From an uncultured delta proteobacterium (GTDB taxonomy: Bacteria > Myxococcota_A > Polyangia > Polyangiales > Polyangiaceae), in contig CAITIQ010000057.1 of the NCBI GenBank assembly GCA_903892415.1, forward strand, positions 1 to 64,000: a stretch of DNA of 64,000 nt, given 5' to 3'. The position numbers and the translations under genes are program-made. Below, one piece after another: positions 25,040 to 34,818 of this stretch (position 1 is the stretch's first letter; each line of letters begins with the position of its first letter). The notes under the pieces were generated by a model that made no database searches, had not been told where the DNA came from, and was given only the letters and a program-made list of their open reading frames with translations.

Positions 25040-26551
25040 GTGGAGTGGACAAGCGAAGCCAACCCCGCTAGCCGCTGGCGACGCTTGGGTCCGGTGCTGG
25101 CGGCCGCAGTTGCGCTGAGTTTGTGGGCCTGCGTTTACGGCTTCACTGTCGACGACGCGCTCATCTCCGCGCGCTACGCACATCATCTGGCGACCGGAGC
25201 TGGCTACGTCTTCAATCGTGGTGGTGAGCCTACTGATGGAGTCACTCCGCTCGGCTACGCCCACTTGCTGGCGCTGTTCGCTGGAGAGAGCACGCTCGCG
25301 GCTTTCGCTGCAGCGAAGTTGCTTGGCCTGCTCGCGATGGCCGCCGCCTTTGGTCTAATCACCTCGCTGGTTTGGAGGCTACCCGGCAGCAACCTGCGTT
25401 TTGCGCCGCTCGCGCTGTGGCTTTTGTCTCCGCAAACGGCTGCGTGGGCTAGTTCAGGCATGGAGACGGGGCTTGTGACGCTGCTCGTAGCGTTAGGGCT
25501 GTGGTTGAAGTTTGGAGCGAGAACCAGAGTAGCGGATAGCGAGCCTTTCTCCCCTGCCCTGGTGCTCGGGATGGCAGCGGCTTGGCGGCCTGAGCTGATG
25601 CCGTGCGTGCTCCTTTTGGCGATGCCGCGTGCGCTCGACAGTCGAGCCGACGAGCAGGCGCAAGCCGATCTCCCTCGCGCCGACGATGCAGCGCGCCAGC
25701 TGCTTCATGCCTCTGGCAGAGCGCTTTTGACGATGCTGCCGTTTGTTTCGGTGTCGCTCTTCCGGGCCTACTTCTTCGCGACGCTCACCCCGCTGTCGGT
25801 GATCGCGAAGCGACCCGACGTGAGCCGCGGCTTTGCCTACGCTGGCGCGAGTTTGGTGCTGATCGGTGCAGTGCAGCTGCTCTCGCTGTGGACCGTCCAG
25901 CGCGGCTCCCGATTGGCTCGTTGGCTGTCCCTTGCTGTGTTTGCGCACGCCGTCGCGGTCACGCTAGCCGGTGGGGATTGGATGGCGCTCTCGCGCTTGT
26001 TTGTCCCAGCTCTTCCAGCGATGGTGGTAGCAGCTGCGCTCGTTGCCGCCGAGGCGCCACGCCTGGGTGTGCTGATTCGAAGCGCGTTGGCGCTGGCCGC
26101 GACGCTCTTTGCGTGGAACGCGGTGGGGTGGAACGTTGGGCGCGTTGGCGCTGACCGCATGGCGCTGATCGAAGCCGCTGCCCCGGTGCTCTCATCGAGC
26201 CAAACCATCGCTGCGGTAGATGTGGGTTGGCTAGGCGCCGCCGCGCCGCATGCAACGATCGTTGACCTGGCTGGAGTTACCGACCCCGAGGTCGCTCGCC
26301 TTCCAGGAGCACACACCACCAAGAAGATCCCCGATGGCTTCCTGGTCGCACGCAGGGTGGACACCCTGGTGTTCAACCTGGAACCAGGAACCGCCGTAAG
26401 CGGCGACTGGGAAACCAGCCCGTTCGTTCACGGGGTCGAGCGCTATGTCGCCCTCGAGCCCGGGGTTGCGCAAGAGTTTGAGCCGGTCTTCCACTATGAA
26501 CGGCGGCCTTCGTACGTCGTGCTGCGACGCAAACGCCCGCTCCCACGCTGA
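25040..26551 (+). CDS. GT-C-type multispanning membrane glycosyltransferase
   Basis: About 503 residues with roughly ten hydrophobic segments. The first periplasmic loop after TM1 has VDDALISARYAHHLATGAGYVFNRGGEPTDG, which fits the DD-ISARYA...G-GYVFN-GEP signature of GT-C arabinosyl/mannosyl-transferase-like proteins; the acidic pair is the likely catalytic or metal-binding site. It would transfer a sugar from a polyprenyl donor on the outer face of the inner membrane. GTG 25040 places the basic RWRR just before TM1. ATG 24992 is possible but leaves only 11 bases to the divergent gene. The acceptor is unknown. Confidence 0.75.
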   Translation: MEWTSEANPASRWRRLGPVLAAAVALSLWACVYGFTVDDALISARYAHHLATGAGYVFNRGGEPTDGVTPLGYAHLLALFAGESTLAAFAAAKLLGLLAMAAAFGLITSLVWRLPGSNLRFAPLALWLLSPQTAAWASSGMETGLVTLLVALGLWLKFGARTRVADSEPFSPALVLGMAAAWRPELMPCVLLLAMPRALDSRADEQAQADLPRADDAARQLLHASGRALLTMLPFVSVSLFRAYFFATLTPLSVIAKRPDVSRGFAYAGASLVLIGAVQLLSLWTVQRGSRLARWLSLAVFAHAVAVTLAGGDWMALSRLFVPALPAMVVAAALVAAEAPRLGVLIRSALALAATLFAWNAVGWNVGRVGADRMALIEAAAPVLSSSQTIAAVDVGWLGAAAPHATIVDLAGVTDPEVARLPGAHTTKKIPDGFLVARRVDTLVFNLEPGTAVSGDWETSPFVHGVERYVALEPGVAQEFEPVFHYERRPSYVVLRRKRPLPR

Positions 26552-26633
26552 CCAACTTGTACCGCGAAGGCTCCTCGGCTCTTATCGGCGAGTGCCTCCC
26601 CTATTCGAGAGCTTGTCGCGCATCGCCTCGCGT

Positions 26634-29237
26634 ATGGAACTCTTTGCTGTTGGTGCCGAGAGCGACCGTCGCAGCGCCGAGACGAGCTTGCGTGAAGGCA
26701 AACCGCTGGACGCCCGCGAGCACGCTCACAAGCTACTTGCCCGAGCCCCCAAGTCCCCTCTCGGGCTTGCGCTGCTGGCCGATGCGGCCGAGGCGATGTG
26801 GCTCGATGAAGAAGCCGAGTTAGCGCTGCGTGAACTCTCGACGCTGTTGCCCTGGCGCGCCGACATTTGGCTGCGGCTCGGCCGGGTGCTGGCGTCTACC
26901 AACCCGACCGAGTCAGCTGCCGCCCTCGAACGCGCCGCAGGCTCAGTGGAGGATCCAGATTCGCGTCGCGCCGCGGCTTTCGAACTCTGTGATCGGGCGT
27001 TGGCTGAGGCCGAGCCAGCGCGCGCGCTGGCCTGGCTCGAGCGCGTAGCCGTTCGCCTCGAGACAAAAGATGAAGCGTTGCTAATTCGCAGGGCGGAATG
27101 TCTATTCGCCTTGGGACAAGCCGAAACGGCCGCCAAGCTGGTTGAAAACCTTGGCACTGAACTTGGCGCCTTGAGTCGAACTCCCGAGCAAGAGGCGGAA
27201 CGTCTTTGTGGAAGGCGGGTCTACCTCTTTGCACGGCTGCTCTGGGCGCTGTCCGACATGCGCGATCCTCTCAAGCGCGCGCAGGCCGTCATGCAGGCGA
27301 AACGCGCCTATATTCTGGAGGTCCCGGGTGCGAGTGACTTGCTCGCTACCATCATCGCCTCGAGCAAGGACGCGAGCGAGTTGCGAGCCTTCTCCGAGTT
27401 GCTGACCGTCAGTGGGGAGCGCGAGCGTTTTGAGGTGTCGATCGCGCTGGCCGAAGGGCGGGCCGGGGACGTGCGTGAAGCGCTGCTGACGCGAACGCGC
27501 GCCGGGGATGCGGCAGCCCTGACGGCGCTGCTGGGTCTAGCGATTCAGCTGCGCGACCGAGAGGCGCTCGCGGCGTGCGTAGCAGCCGGAGGACCTGCCG
27601 CGCGCCTGCCCGCTGCACCGCTGTTTGCGGCGCTCGACGCGATCGCCGAAGGCGAGGTCGAGAGGGCGGTAAACCTGCTGGCTGTGGTCAGCTCGGATGC
27701 GGAGCTGGGCGGCTGGGCCGAGGAGCTGCTCATGAAGGCGTTCTCCCTTTGGACGCAAGGCGACGATCCAGCTTGGTCGCGCATGGCCGCGTGGCTCTTG
27801 GAGGAAGCTCGCCAAACTGGGGATCTCGACGCTCAGCGTGCGCTCGACGCACTTCAGCTCGATAACGGCAAGCCGCTCTTGGTCGCTGTCCTGGGCGAAT
27901 TCAACGCCGGGAAAAGCACTTTCATCAACGCGTTCGTTGGGGCGGACGTTGCGCCCACCGGGATCCTTCCGACGACCGCGACGGTTCATCGCTTGGCGTT
28001 CGCGCCGGACCCCTTCGCCCGCATTCTGATTCGAAAAGCCCCCGACCGCACGATCCCTCACGAACGCCTTCGCGAGACGCTGCGCGCGCTCGAACAAGAG
28101 CATGCATTGATCGACGGCGTGCAGATCTATGCGCCGATCGAACGACTCAAATGGACCGAGATCCTCGACACCCCTGGCTTCAACAGCTCGAACGAGGAAC
28201 ACGACGCCAGCGCACGACGGGCACTGCGCGAGGCCCACGCGGTGATCTGGCTCGCGGATGCGACCAGTCCATTGAAGGCCACCGAGGCCGCTGTGCTCGA
28301 TGAGGTGCGCCAAGCAGGGTTGCCGGTGCTGCTGCTGGTGAACAAGATTGATCGGCTGCCCGCGGGGAGCTTGGATACGGTGCTCGATCACTTGAAGGAA
28401 GCGAGTCGACTTGGCGGAGCCGAAGGTTCGCGCTTGCGCTTATTGTCCGGCCCGCATCCGTTCTCTGCACGGCAGGCGCTGCGAGGGCGTCTTGGCAACG
28501 CCGAGGACCTCGCCGCCTCCCGTTGGAGTGAGGTGGAAGAAGCGATAACGCGGGAGCTGATCGACTCGGGAGACGACCTGCGCGAAGCTGCGCATCGCAG
28601 GCGCTTGTCCAAGCTGATCGAAGTCATGGCGGTCCGCGCCGAGACCGAGGAAAGCAAGCTGCTCGCCGAACGCGCCAGCACCATCGAGCGCGCTCGGCGC
28701 TTGCGTAGCATCTCGTCGGAGTGCGAGCTCCATCGCCAGAACCTCGCAGAGGAACTTCGGCGTGGAGTCGCGAGCGAATGGCAGCTCTTTGCGGAGGACT
28801 GCAAGCCGCTGGGCGCACTCTCAAAAGATGCCGCCGACGAATTCGCCGTTCGCTCCTATCTAGCGGAGCGTTTGACCCTTCATCTTGCCGGCCCGGCGAT
28901 CCGCTGGTTGACCCAGCGTTTCGACTCCGGAGACGCGCCAGCGGCGCTACCGCTGGCGCGGGCGTCGCTTACCGGCGTGGCGCTCGCCTCTCCGTTGGCA
29001 CCGCTTGGCGCGAGTGAAGCTGACGCCGAGCGTCTGCTTGCCTGCGTCGTCCGAAGTTTTTCTACGGCGCTCGATCTGTTGGGCCAGGAGCTACTGGCAA
29101 AAGGGGATCCCTGGAGGAGGTCCCGGCGGCTCCGCGCCTTCGGGCTGGCCGTCAGCGCTGGTGAGCGCGCCAGTGCAAAAGAGATGAAGGCCGACGCCAA
29201 CACCAACGCCAACCCCGGCGCTCAGCAGCAGCAGTAG
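26634..29237 (+). CDS. TPR-containing dynamin-like GTPase
   Basis: An 867-residue cytoplasmic protein. About 400 N-terminal residues form TPR-like helices. The GTPase domain begins near 415 with G1 GEFNAGKST (about 421), switch-I TTATVHR, G3 DTPG (about 512) and G4 NKID (about 569). A long helical part with a coiled-coil-like stretch follows. The GEFNAGKST form and downstream helices are typical of bacterial dynamin-like or Era-like membrane GTPases. ATG 26634 is used because upstream in-frame ATGs lie in the preceding gene. The last 147 bases overlap the convergent kinase gene. Confidence 0.8.
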   Translation: MELFAVGAESDRRSAETSLREGKPLDAREHAHKLLARAPKSPLGLALLADAAEAMWLDEEAELALRELSTLLPWRADIWLRLGRVLASTNPTESAAALERAAGSVEDPDSRRAAAFELCDRALAEAEPARALAWLERVAVRLETKDEALLIRRAECLFALGQAETAAKLVENLGTELGALSRTPEQEAERLCGRRVYLFARLLWALSDMRDPLKRAQAVMQAKRAYILEVPGASDLLATIIASSKDASELRAFSELLTVSGERERFEVSIALAEGRAGDVREALLTRTRAGDAAALTALLGLAIQLRDREALAACVAAGGPAARLPAAPLFAALDAIAEGEVERAVNLLAVVSSDAELGGWAEELLMKAFSLWTQGDDPAWSRMAAWLLEEARQTGDLDAQRALDALQLDNGKPLLVAVLGEFNAGKSTFINAFVGADVAPTGILPTTATVHRLAFAPDPFARILIRKAPDRTIPHERLRETLRALEQEHALIDGVQIYAPIERLKWTEILDTPGFNSSNEEHDASARRALREAHAVIWLADATSPLKATEAAVLDEVRQAGLPVLLLVNKIDRLPAGSLDTVLDHLKEASRLGGAEGSRLRLLSGPHPFSARQALRGRLGNAEDLAASRWSEVEEAITRELIDSGDDLREAAHRRRLSKLIEVMAVRAETEESKLLAERASTIERARRLRSISSECELHRQNLAEELRRGVASEWQLFAEDCKPLGALSKDAADEFAVRSYLAERLTLHLAGPAIRWLTQRFDSGDAPAALPLARASLTGVALASPLAPLGASEADAERLLACVVRSFSTALDLLGQELLAKGDPWRRSRRLRAFGLAVSAGERASAKEMKADANTNANPGAQQQQ

Positions 29238-30527
29238 CAACCCCAACAGCCCAAACGCCCGTTTCCCCGTTGCGGCGGACGCCGGCGAAGCCTTGGTCGC
29301 CGCAGCTTGCGGGTTTGCGCCTACGGGTCCCGGTAGCGACCCTGGCCGCTGCGCGATGTTCGGCTGCGCTAGCGCGGTACCATCAACGTTGGCGCTTGGC
29401 ACGCCTTGCTGCGGCGTCGGGAATGACGGTGCGCCATCCCACGGATTGGATACGGCTCGCTGTCCCGAGGCGGCGGTACCGTCCAACTCCATCAGCGTTC
29501 CGAGCTGCCCTCGCGTCGGTGGAGCTGCAACGGGCACAGCAGCGTTCGGAATGAATGGCCCGGAAACACCCGAATACAGCGGGGTAGTCTGGCCGACGCC
29601 GCGAGCGGGCGGTGGATTGGCTTTGCCACGCTCCCAGAGGACGAGGACGTCAATCAGCGCCGCAGCAGACTGCGGGCGGTCTTCCGGCTGTTTAGAAAGC
29701 AGACGAAGGATGATCTGCTCCAGCAGCGGGTCAACCGTGGGCAGGAAGTGGCTCGGTGGTTTCGGCGCCTCGAAGGCGTGACGGCCAGCAACTTCCAACG
29801 GGCTTTCACCGTCAAAGGGCAATACGCCGGTCACCATCTGATAGAGCAGAATGCCGCAGGTGTAGAGATCGCTGCGACCGTCGAGCGCGTGACCGCGCAC
29901 TTGCTCGGGCGACATGTATTGGGGCGTACCAACCACGACTCCGAACTGAGTGATCGCAGGAGCGGGATCACTGTCGGTCGGCGAGGCGCGCAGTTTGGGC
30001 ATCGGAGCGACGAGCTTGGCGATGCCGAAATCGAGCACCTTTACGAGGTCTAGGCCCGTTTGTGGATCGTGCTGAATCATCACGTTCTCAGGCTTGAGAT
30101 CGCGATGGATGACACCAAGTTCGTGAGCGACTCTGAGCGTGGCAGCAACGCACTGCAGAATCTTCACCGCGCGAACTTCACCTAGCCTTCGCTCGAGCTT
30201 GAGCGTCTCGCGCAGATCTTTGCCGGGGCAAAGCTCCATGATGATGAAGTGGATTCCGTTCTCTTCGCCAACAGCTTGAATTGCGACGCTGTTGGGATGC
30301 TTCACCATCGATGCGGCCTGCGCCTCGCGCTTGAAGCGGGCGGAGAAGGTGCGGTCGTTGGCCAAGTGCGGGTGCATGACCTTGACCGCGATGCGCACGC
30401 CGCCTGCCTCGAGGTCTTGCCCGGCAAACACACTGGCCATCGCGCCTTCGCCAATGTGGTCGGTAATTTTGTACCGCCCGGCCAAGACGAGGCCGAGGAG
30501 CGGCGGGGAAGGTCCCATCGAGAACAA
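29091..30527 (-). CDS. Ser/Thr protein kinase (PknB/Pkn type), C-terminal membrane segment
   Basis: A 478-residue protein with a complete Hanks-type kinase domain (about 17-295): IGEGAMASVF glycine loop, VKV lysine, HRDLKPEN, LDFGIAK, GTPQYMSPEQ and DGRSDLYTCG. A Pro/Ala-rich linker follows, then one transmembrane segment near the C-terminus (LLGLLLLLLSAGVGVGVG) and a short outside tail with two Cys. Unlike the kinase at 13347 its DFG is intact. Its last 147 bases overlap, on the other strand, the tail of the dynamin-like gene. Confidence 0.93.
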   Translation of the reverse strand: MFSMGPSPPLLGLVLAGRYKITDHIGEGAMASVFAGQDLEAGGVRIAVKVMHPHLANDRTFSARFKREAQAASMVKHPNSVAIQAVGEENGIHFIIMELCPGKDLRETLKLERRLGEVRAVKILQCVAATLRVAHELGVIHRDLKPENVMIQHDPQTGLDLVKVLDFGIAKLVAPMPKLRASPTDSDPAPAITQFGVVVGTPQYMSPEQVRGHALDGRSDLYTCGILLYQMVTGVLPFDGESPLEVAGRHAFEAPKPPSHFLPTVDPLLEQIILRLLSKQPEDRPQSAAALIDVLVLWERGKANPPPARGVGQTTPLYSGVSGPFIPNAAVPVAAPPTRGQLGTLMELDGTAASGQRAVSNPWDGAPSFPTPQQGVPSANVDGTALAQPNIAQRPGSLPGPVGANPQAAATKASPASAATGKRAFGLLGLLLLLLSAGVGVGVGVGLHLFCTGALTSADGQPEGAEPPGPPPGIPFCQ

Positions 30528-30553
30528 GGTTAACGGATCTTTGCGCCGCTGGC

Positions 30554-32998
30554 CTATTCAACCGCCGCCGGGCGCCACAAGATCCCGACCGAGAGGACCT
30601 CGGCGTCGCCTTTTTTCGCGAGAACACGCTCTGCCTCAATCTGGAACGCGACGCGGTCGACCTCCCGGGCTGCCGCTGCCAGCTCGGTGTCCCGTTCTGC
30701 CACGGCGGCCCGCAGCTCGACGTCCGCTTTGACGAAGGCCTCATGCGCCTTCTGCATCGAGCCGGCGGCTTTGTCGCGTCCGCGGCTCACCCGGTTCCCA
30801 GCCTGTCGACCAAGCGCCAGCCCAACCAACGCGGCGCCCAGGTCGCTGGGCGCAGCTTGCAGCGATGCCTGGGCGTTCTGCGCGGCCAGCTGTGCGGCGT
30901 GATACTTGGCCTCGAGCTTGGCGATCTTCGGCGCGTAGTCCGCCTGGATCTGACGCTGGGACTCTGCCAGCCGACGGAGGCTCTCGCTTCTGCAACGCTC
31001 GCGGAAGGCCTCAGCCGACTCACCATCTGCGCGACAGAGCGCGAGTTCACGGTGGAACTCGACATCAAAGGTGCCTTGAGCCACGGCGTGATCCCGCAGC
31101 GACTTCTCTATCGCTTCACGACCCTTCTTGGTTCCGAGCAGCGACGGCAACTCGCTGAACGAAGCGGCTGGACCAACGGAGGTCACGAATTGGTCCGGAG
31201 CGACAAACTGCGCCCGCCCCAGTTCCGGCCGTCCGCTCGCGTCGAACGACGCCAACAACGTCGCTTTGCGTTCACTAGCAAAACCGAGCTTGGCGCTGCG
31301 AACGCGCAACACGATGGTCGCAAACAACCACGGCTTGAGCTGCGCGTTTGCCCCCGTCTCAAAAAACGTGTGCCAGCCCTCCGCCAACACTGGGGCCACA
31401 GTCGCGCTCAACGCAGCGGCAGCAGCTGGCGCCGCCGTCACCACCGTCACCACCGCTGGAATTGCGGCCTTCCCGGCGCTCGATGCTGGTTCCACCGCGG
31501 CCTTCGCGCCGATGGTCGCAGCGCTAGCCGAAGCCAGCGCAGTCGAAGCAGGCTCCGCTTCGACAGGGCGGTCGGCGAGGGCCTTCCAAACCGCAGCCAA
31601 CTCCCGGCGGGTCACCGGTCCGCGTAGCCAACTCATCGCGCAGCGCGAGCGCACAAGACCGCAGGCGGGCTTCGCATGAACGTCCCGCACGAAGAAGGTT
31701 CGCGGCGGCAAGTTTCGAAGTAGGTTCTCTACCTCACCCGGCTCGAGCCCGGAAAGTCCGCCGTCGGCGCCGCGGAGCCCCTCCACGACTCGCTCGCGAT
31801 CGGCGTCGGTTTGAAGCCGGCCGATGATCCAGGCGCCAGCGTTGGAGAGCGCCTTGTAATCGACATCCATCGGGTTCTGCGTTGCCACGATGGTGCCCAC
31901 ACCGAACGCACGCGCCTGTTTGAGCAGCGCCAAGAGCGGACGCTTCGTTGGTGGGTTGTGCGGATGAGGCGGCAAGAAGCCGAAGATCTCGTCGAACACC
32001 AAGAGCGCGCGCAGCGAACTGCTGCCCGAAAGGCCGCGGACGTACGACAACATTTGGTCGAGCAGCAGCCCAAGGACGAGCAGTCGTTCTTCGTCCTCCA
32101 GGTGCGCGACGCTGACGATCACAGCGGGCGTCTTGCCGTCTTCACGCGTAGCGAGCCAAGAGCCCACGTCGAGCGGCGCACCCTTCTGCCAGGAGGCCAG
32201 CCTCGGTGAGGCCAAGAGCGTGTTGAGCCCCTGCGCAAGAACCTGGCGGTCCTTCGGCGGAAAAAAGTCGTCGAATGCCATCGCACCAATCTGTGCGATC
32301 GGAGGGTTGAGCAAGTCCGACAACAAGACAGCCAACGGCGCCGGCTCGCCGCGCTCGATCCGCCGCACCGCTAGCGCCGAGAGCACCACATGTTCACGAC
32401 CGCGCGGCTCACCATCGAAGCCGGCCAAGCGCAACACCAGCGAAATGCCGGCGGCCAGCTCATCGTGCGCAGCCTCATCGTCGATTCCCCACAGCGCCGA
32501 ACGATGAGAGAGCGACGAGAGCACGTTGAGCGGCTCGCCGATCGAAGCGCCAGGCGTTACCACACGCAGGTGCACCGACTCGCGCAGGGCGCGCACGTTC
32601 TCCGCCGTCAATTGCGCAGACGCCAAGCCAGAACGCCATTGCTCAGCGATTTGCGTTGCCATCGCCTCACGGGTTTGCCCCGAGCGGCGAGCAGCCTCTT
32701 CATCGACCCACGGCTGATAGGAGCTAGCGGCGAGCTCCGGAAACAGGAACAAGAGGTTTGGCAGGTCCCCCTTGATGTCGATCAACACGGTGGGAACCTT
32801 CGAGCGCAGGGCCTCCTCGACTAGGACCATCAGCAGGCCGGTTTTGCCGCTCCCGGTCATACCCAAGATCACTCCGTGTGTGACCAGGTGGTGCGCTGGC
32901 AGCGCAAAACCTGGAGAAGCGGTCGCTGTGGCAGCCGTTCGTTGGGCTGCTTCCTCCACGCTGACGCGCGTTCCGAGGACGAAGTCACGAGTTTCCAT
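30554..32998 (-). CDS. HerA/DUF87-type ATPase with C-terminal coiled coil
   Basis: About 814 residues from ATG 32998 (METRDFVLG). Walker A GMTGSGKT lies at 46-53 and Walker B LLVFDEIFGFLP near 300, followed by a sensor-like IVATQNPMDVDYKAL. These fit the HerA/FtsK-related ATPases that pump DNA or act as helicases. The C-terminal 200 or so residues are an Ala/Glu-rich coiled coil (AKLEAKYHAAQLAAQNAQ). An Ala-rich linker lies between. The gene is divergent from the DUF5939-like gene with 52 bases between the starts. No nuclease (NurA) neighbour is present. Confidence 0.85.
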   Translation of the reverse strand: METRDFVLGTRVSVEEAAQRTAATATASPGFALPAHHLVTHGVILGMTGSGKTGLLMVLVEEALRSKVPTVLIDIKGDLPNLLFLFPELAASSYQPWVDEEAARRSGQTREAMATQIAEQWRSGLASAQLTAENVRALRESVHLRVVTPGASIGEPLNVLSSLSHRSALWGIDDEAAHDELAAGISLVLRLAGFDGEPRGREHVVLSALAVRRIERGEPAPLAVLLSDLLNPPIAQIGAMAFDDFFPPKDRQVLAQGLNTLLASPRLASWQKGAPLDVGSWLATREDGKTPAVIVSVAHLEDEERLLVLGLLLDQMLSYVRGLSGSSSLRALLVFDEIFGFLPPHPHNPPTKRPLLALLKQARAFGVGTIVATQNPMDVDYKALSNAGAWIIGRLQTDADRERVVEGLRGADGGLSGLEPGEVENLLRNLPPRTFFVRDVHAKPACGLVRSRCAMSWLRGPVTRRELAAVWKALADRPVEAEPASTALASASAATIGAKAAVEPASSAGKAAIPAVVTVVTAAPAAAAALSATVAPVLAEGWHTFFETGANAQLKPWLFATIVLRVRSAKLGFASERKATLLASFDASGRPELGRAQFVAPDQFVTSVGPAASFSELPSLLGTKKGREAIEKSLRDHAVAQGTFDVEFHRELALCRADGESAEAFRERCRSESLRRLAESQRQIQADYAPKIAKLEAKYHAAQLAAQNAQASLQAAPSDLGAALVGLALGRQAGNRVSRGRDKAAGSMQKAHEAFVKADVELRAAVAERDTELAAAAREVDRVAFQIEAERVLAKKGDAEVLSVGILWRPAAVE

Positions 32999-33050
32999 GC
33001 GGTTGCATTTGCCAAGGCAGCGGAAGGAGCGCAACGTTGTCGTCGCCAGC

Positions 33051-34739
33051 ATGACCGAACCCATCCGATTCACCTTCCATCTCGAGACCCTCGCGACGCC
33101 GGACCGCGCTTTTCGCGCGATGAGCGACACCGATTCGTTCAATTCACTGGCCAAAGCGGGCTTGAGCTTTCAAACGGTGAACGGGCCGGAGGGCCCTCGC
33201 GTCCTTGGGTCGGTGGGCAAACTGGGGCTCACCATTCGTTGGGAAGAGAAGCCGTTCACCTTTCGTGCTCCGCACTGGTTCCGCATTCAACGGGACTTCG
33301 AGAGTGGACCGGCTAGCCGAATGACGGCGCGCGCCCAGTTCGAAGCGCTGCCCAACGGAGGTACGGCCATCCGCTACCAGCTCGAGGTCCAGCCGAAGAA
33401 CGGCTTGTTCCGTCCGGTGCTCAACTTCGATTTGAAGCGCTCGGTCGAGCCCCACTTGCGCACTGCGCTAGCTGCGATGGTGACTTTTCTGAACGAGCAA
33501 GCCTCCGACGAGCTCGCTGAACCGGTCGACGCGCGGCTGCTGAACCCTCCGCCATCCTTGAACGCGACTCAGGCGCGCGTGCTCGAAAGCCGAGCCCAAA
33601 GGCTTGCTCCAACCGCTTTGCGCGAGCGGTTGCTGGCCTTCATTCGCGCAGCGCCGCTGCGAGACCAGTACGCCATGTCGGCGCTGGCGTTGGCACAGGC
33701 TTGGGCAGCACCGCTTTCCGACGTAGCAGGGCTGTTCGTAGCGGCGGTGCAGGTGGGCCTGCTGGGCGTTCGAGTAGATTTGTTGTGTCCAGCCTGTTTG
33801 GTACCGAAAGCCAGCTTTAGCGATGGCCAGGCTCCGCTCACGACCCACTGCGATACCTGCAACATCAAGCTCGATGCGACCTTCGCCGAGTCGCTGGCGA
33901 TCCACTTCTTCCCTGCCCCGGATGTGCGCGACTTGCGACCAAAGATCGAGTGCTTCGGTAGCCCAGCCCGAACGCCGCATGTCGTCGCGCAAGACTTGGT
34001 CGAGCCCGGGGGGCAGTCCGAGCTCGCGGTACCACTGACGCCGGGCACCTATCAACTGCGCACCATTCCCGCCCTCGGACCGCCCGCGCTGCTCGGAGTA
34101 CGCGAGCTGGATACCTTGATGAAGACTGAGTTTCGCTTGGGCAACGCGATTCACCCGCAGTTGGCCAAGGTTCACCCATCGCTCGCCTCGCTGTTGTTCC
34201 ACAACGACACCAAGGCGCCTGTCACCGCCATCCTCGAGCGAGTGATTCCGCCGCGCAAAGTGATGTCGCTCGGTCGCATGATCGTGGATTTCCCGGAGCT
34301 GGCTGAGTTGGTTCCCTTCTCTGGGTTCCTGTCGTCGCTCAACGTGTTCGAGGGAGCTGCTTTGTGTCTTCGCTGTAAGAGCGATCATGAGGTGCCCGCG
34401 TTACGTGCCAAGCTCGCGCAGGCCCGTCTCGTGCACATCTCGGGCTGCCACGTGATCGGTGTGTACGCCACGGCCGACGCCTGTATGACCGACCTCGCTG
34501 CAGGAAGTCCGCATTGGACGATGGCTGGACTAGCTTGGGGCCAGGTGCTGGAGGGAGTGATCGGGAAGTTGCAGGTGCCAGCAGGTCCGGCCGTGGACCA
34601 GTCGTTCGCTGCGATGAACAGCTCAGTGCCCGGAGACGCGTCCCTTGCGGCCGCTCACGCTCCGTGGTTCCAGGCCGCGCCGAGCGGGTTCTCGCGCGTG
34701 GCAGCGGGCGACCTGGTGCACTTCTCCCCTCTCGGCTGA
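33051..34739 (+). CDS. DUF5939-like protein without a cyclase domain
   Basis: A 562-residue protein. Residues about 1-150 resemble a START/SRPBCC-like ligand-binding domain (IRFTFHLETLATPDRAFRAMSD). Then a helical part and a zinc ribbon CPAC (245-248) and CDTC (266-269) followed by DATFAESLAIHFFPAPDVRD. To my knowledge this order is seen at the N-terminus of some bacterial adenylate/guanylate cyclases (DUF5939), but here no class III cyclase motif follows; the rest (about 400-562) is a possible GAF-like or degenerate sensory domain. A stand-alone sensor or adaptor is possible. Paired divergently with a HerA-like ATPase gene. Confidence 0.6.
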   Translation: MTEPIRFTFHLETLATPDRAFRAMSDTDSFNSLAKAGLSFQTVNGPEGPRVLGSVGKLGLTIRWEEKPFTFRAPHWFRIQRDFESGPASRMTARAQFEALPNGGTAIRYQLEVQPKNGLFRPVLNFDLKRSVEPHLRTALAAMVTFLNEQASDELAEPVDARLLNPPPSLNATQARVLESRAQRLAPTALRERLLAFIRAAPLRDQYAMSALALAQAWAAPLSDVAGLFVAAVQVGLLGVRVDLLCPACLVPKASFSDGQAPLTTHCDTCNIKLDATFAESLAIHFFPAPDVRDLRPKIECFGSPARTPHVVAQDLVEPGGQSELAVPLTPGTYQLRTIPALGPPALLGVRELDTLMKTEFRLGNAIHPQLAKVHPSLASLLFHNDTKAPVTAILERVIPPRKVMSLGRMIVDFPELAELVPFSGFLSSLNVFEGAALCLRCKSDHEVPALRAKLAQARLVHISGCHVIGVYATADACMTDLAAGSPHWTMAGLAWGQVLEGVIGKLQVPAGPAVDQSFAAMNSSVPGDASLAAAHAPWFQAAPSGFSRVAAGDLVHFSPLG

Positions 34740-34774
34740 CGCTCGCAGCGATTCAAGCTCGCGATGACTTCGCG

Positions 34775-34800
34775 GCGGGCAAGCGGGCAGGCTTGCCCGC
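34775..34800 (+). terminator. Strong stem-loop after the DUF5939-like gene
   Basis: GCGGGCAAGC (34775-34784), loop GGGCAG, GCTTGCCCGC (34791-34800): a perfect 10-bp GC-rich stem 36 bases after the stop codon and 19 bases before the next ATG. There is no U-run, so it may act as a Rho-assisted terminator or as a translational block of the hydroxylase gene. Confidence 0.5.
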
Positions 34801-34818
34801 TCGGGTCCTGGCCACTAC

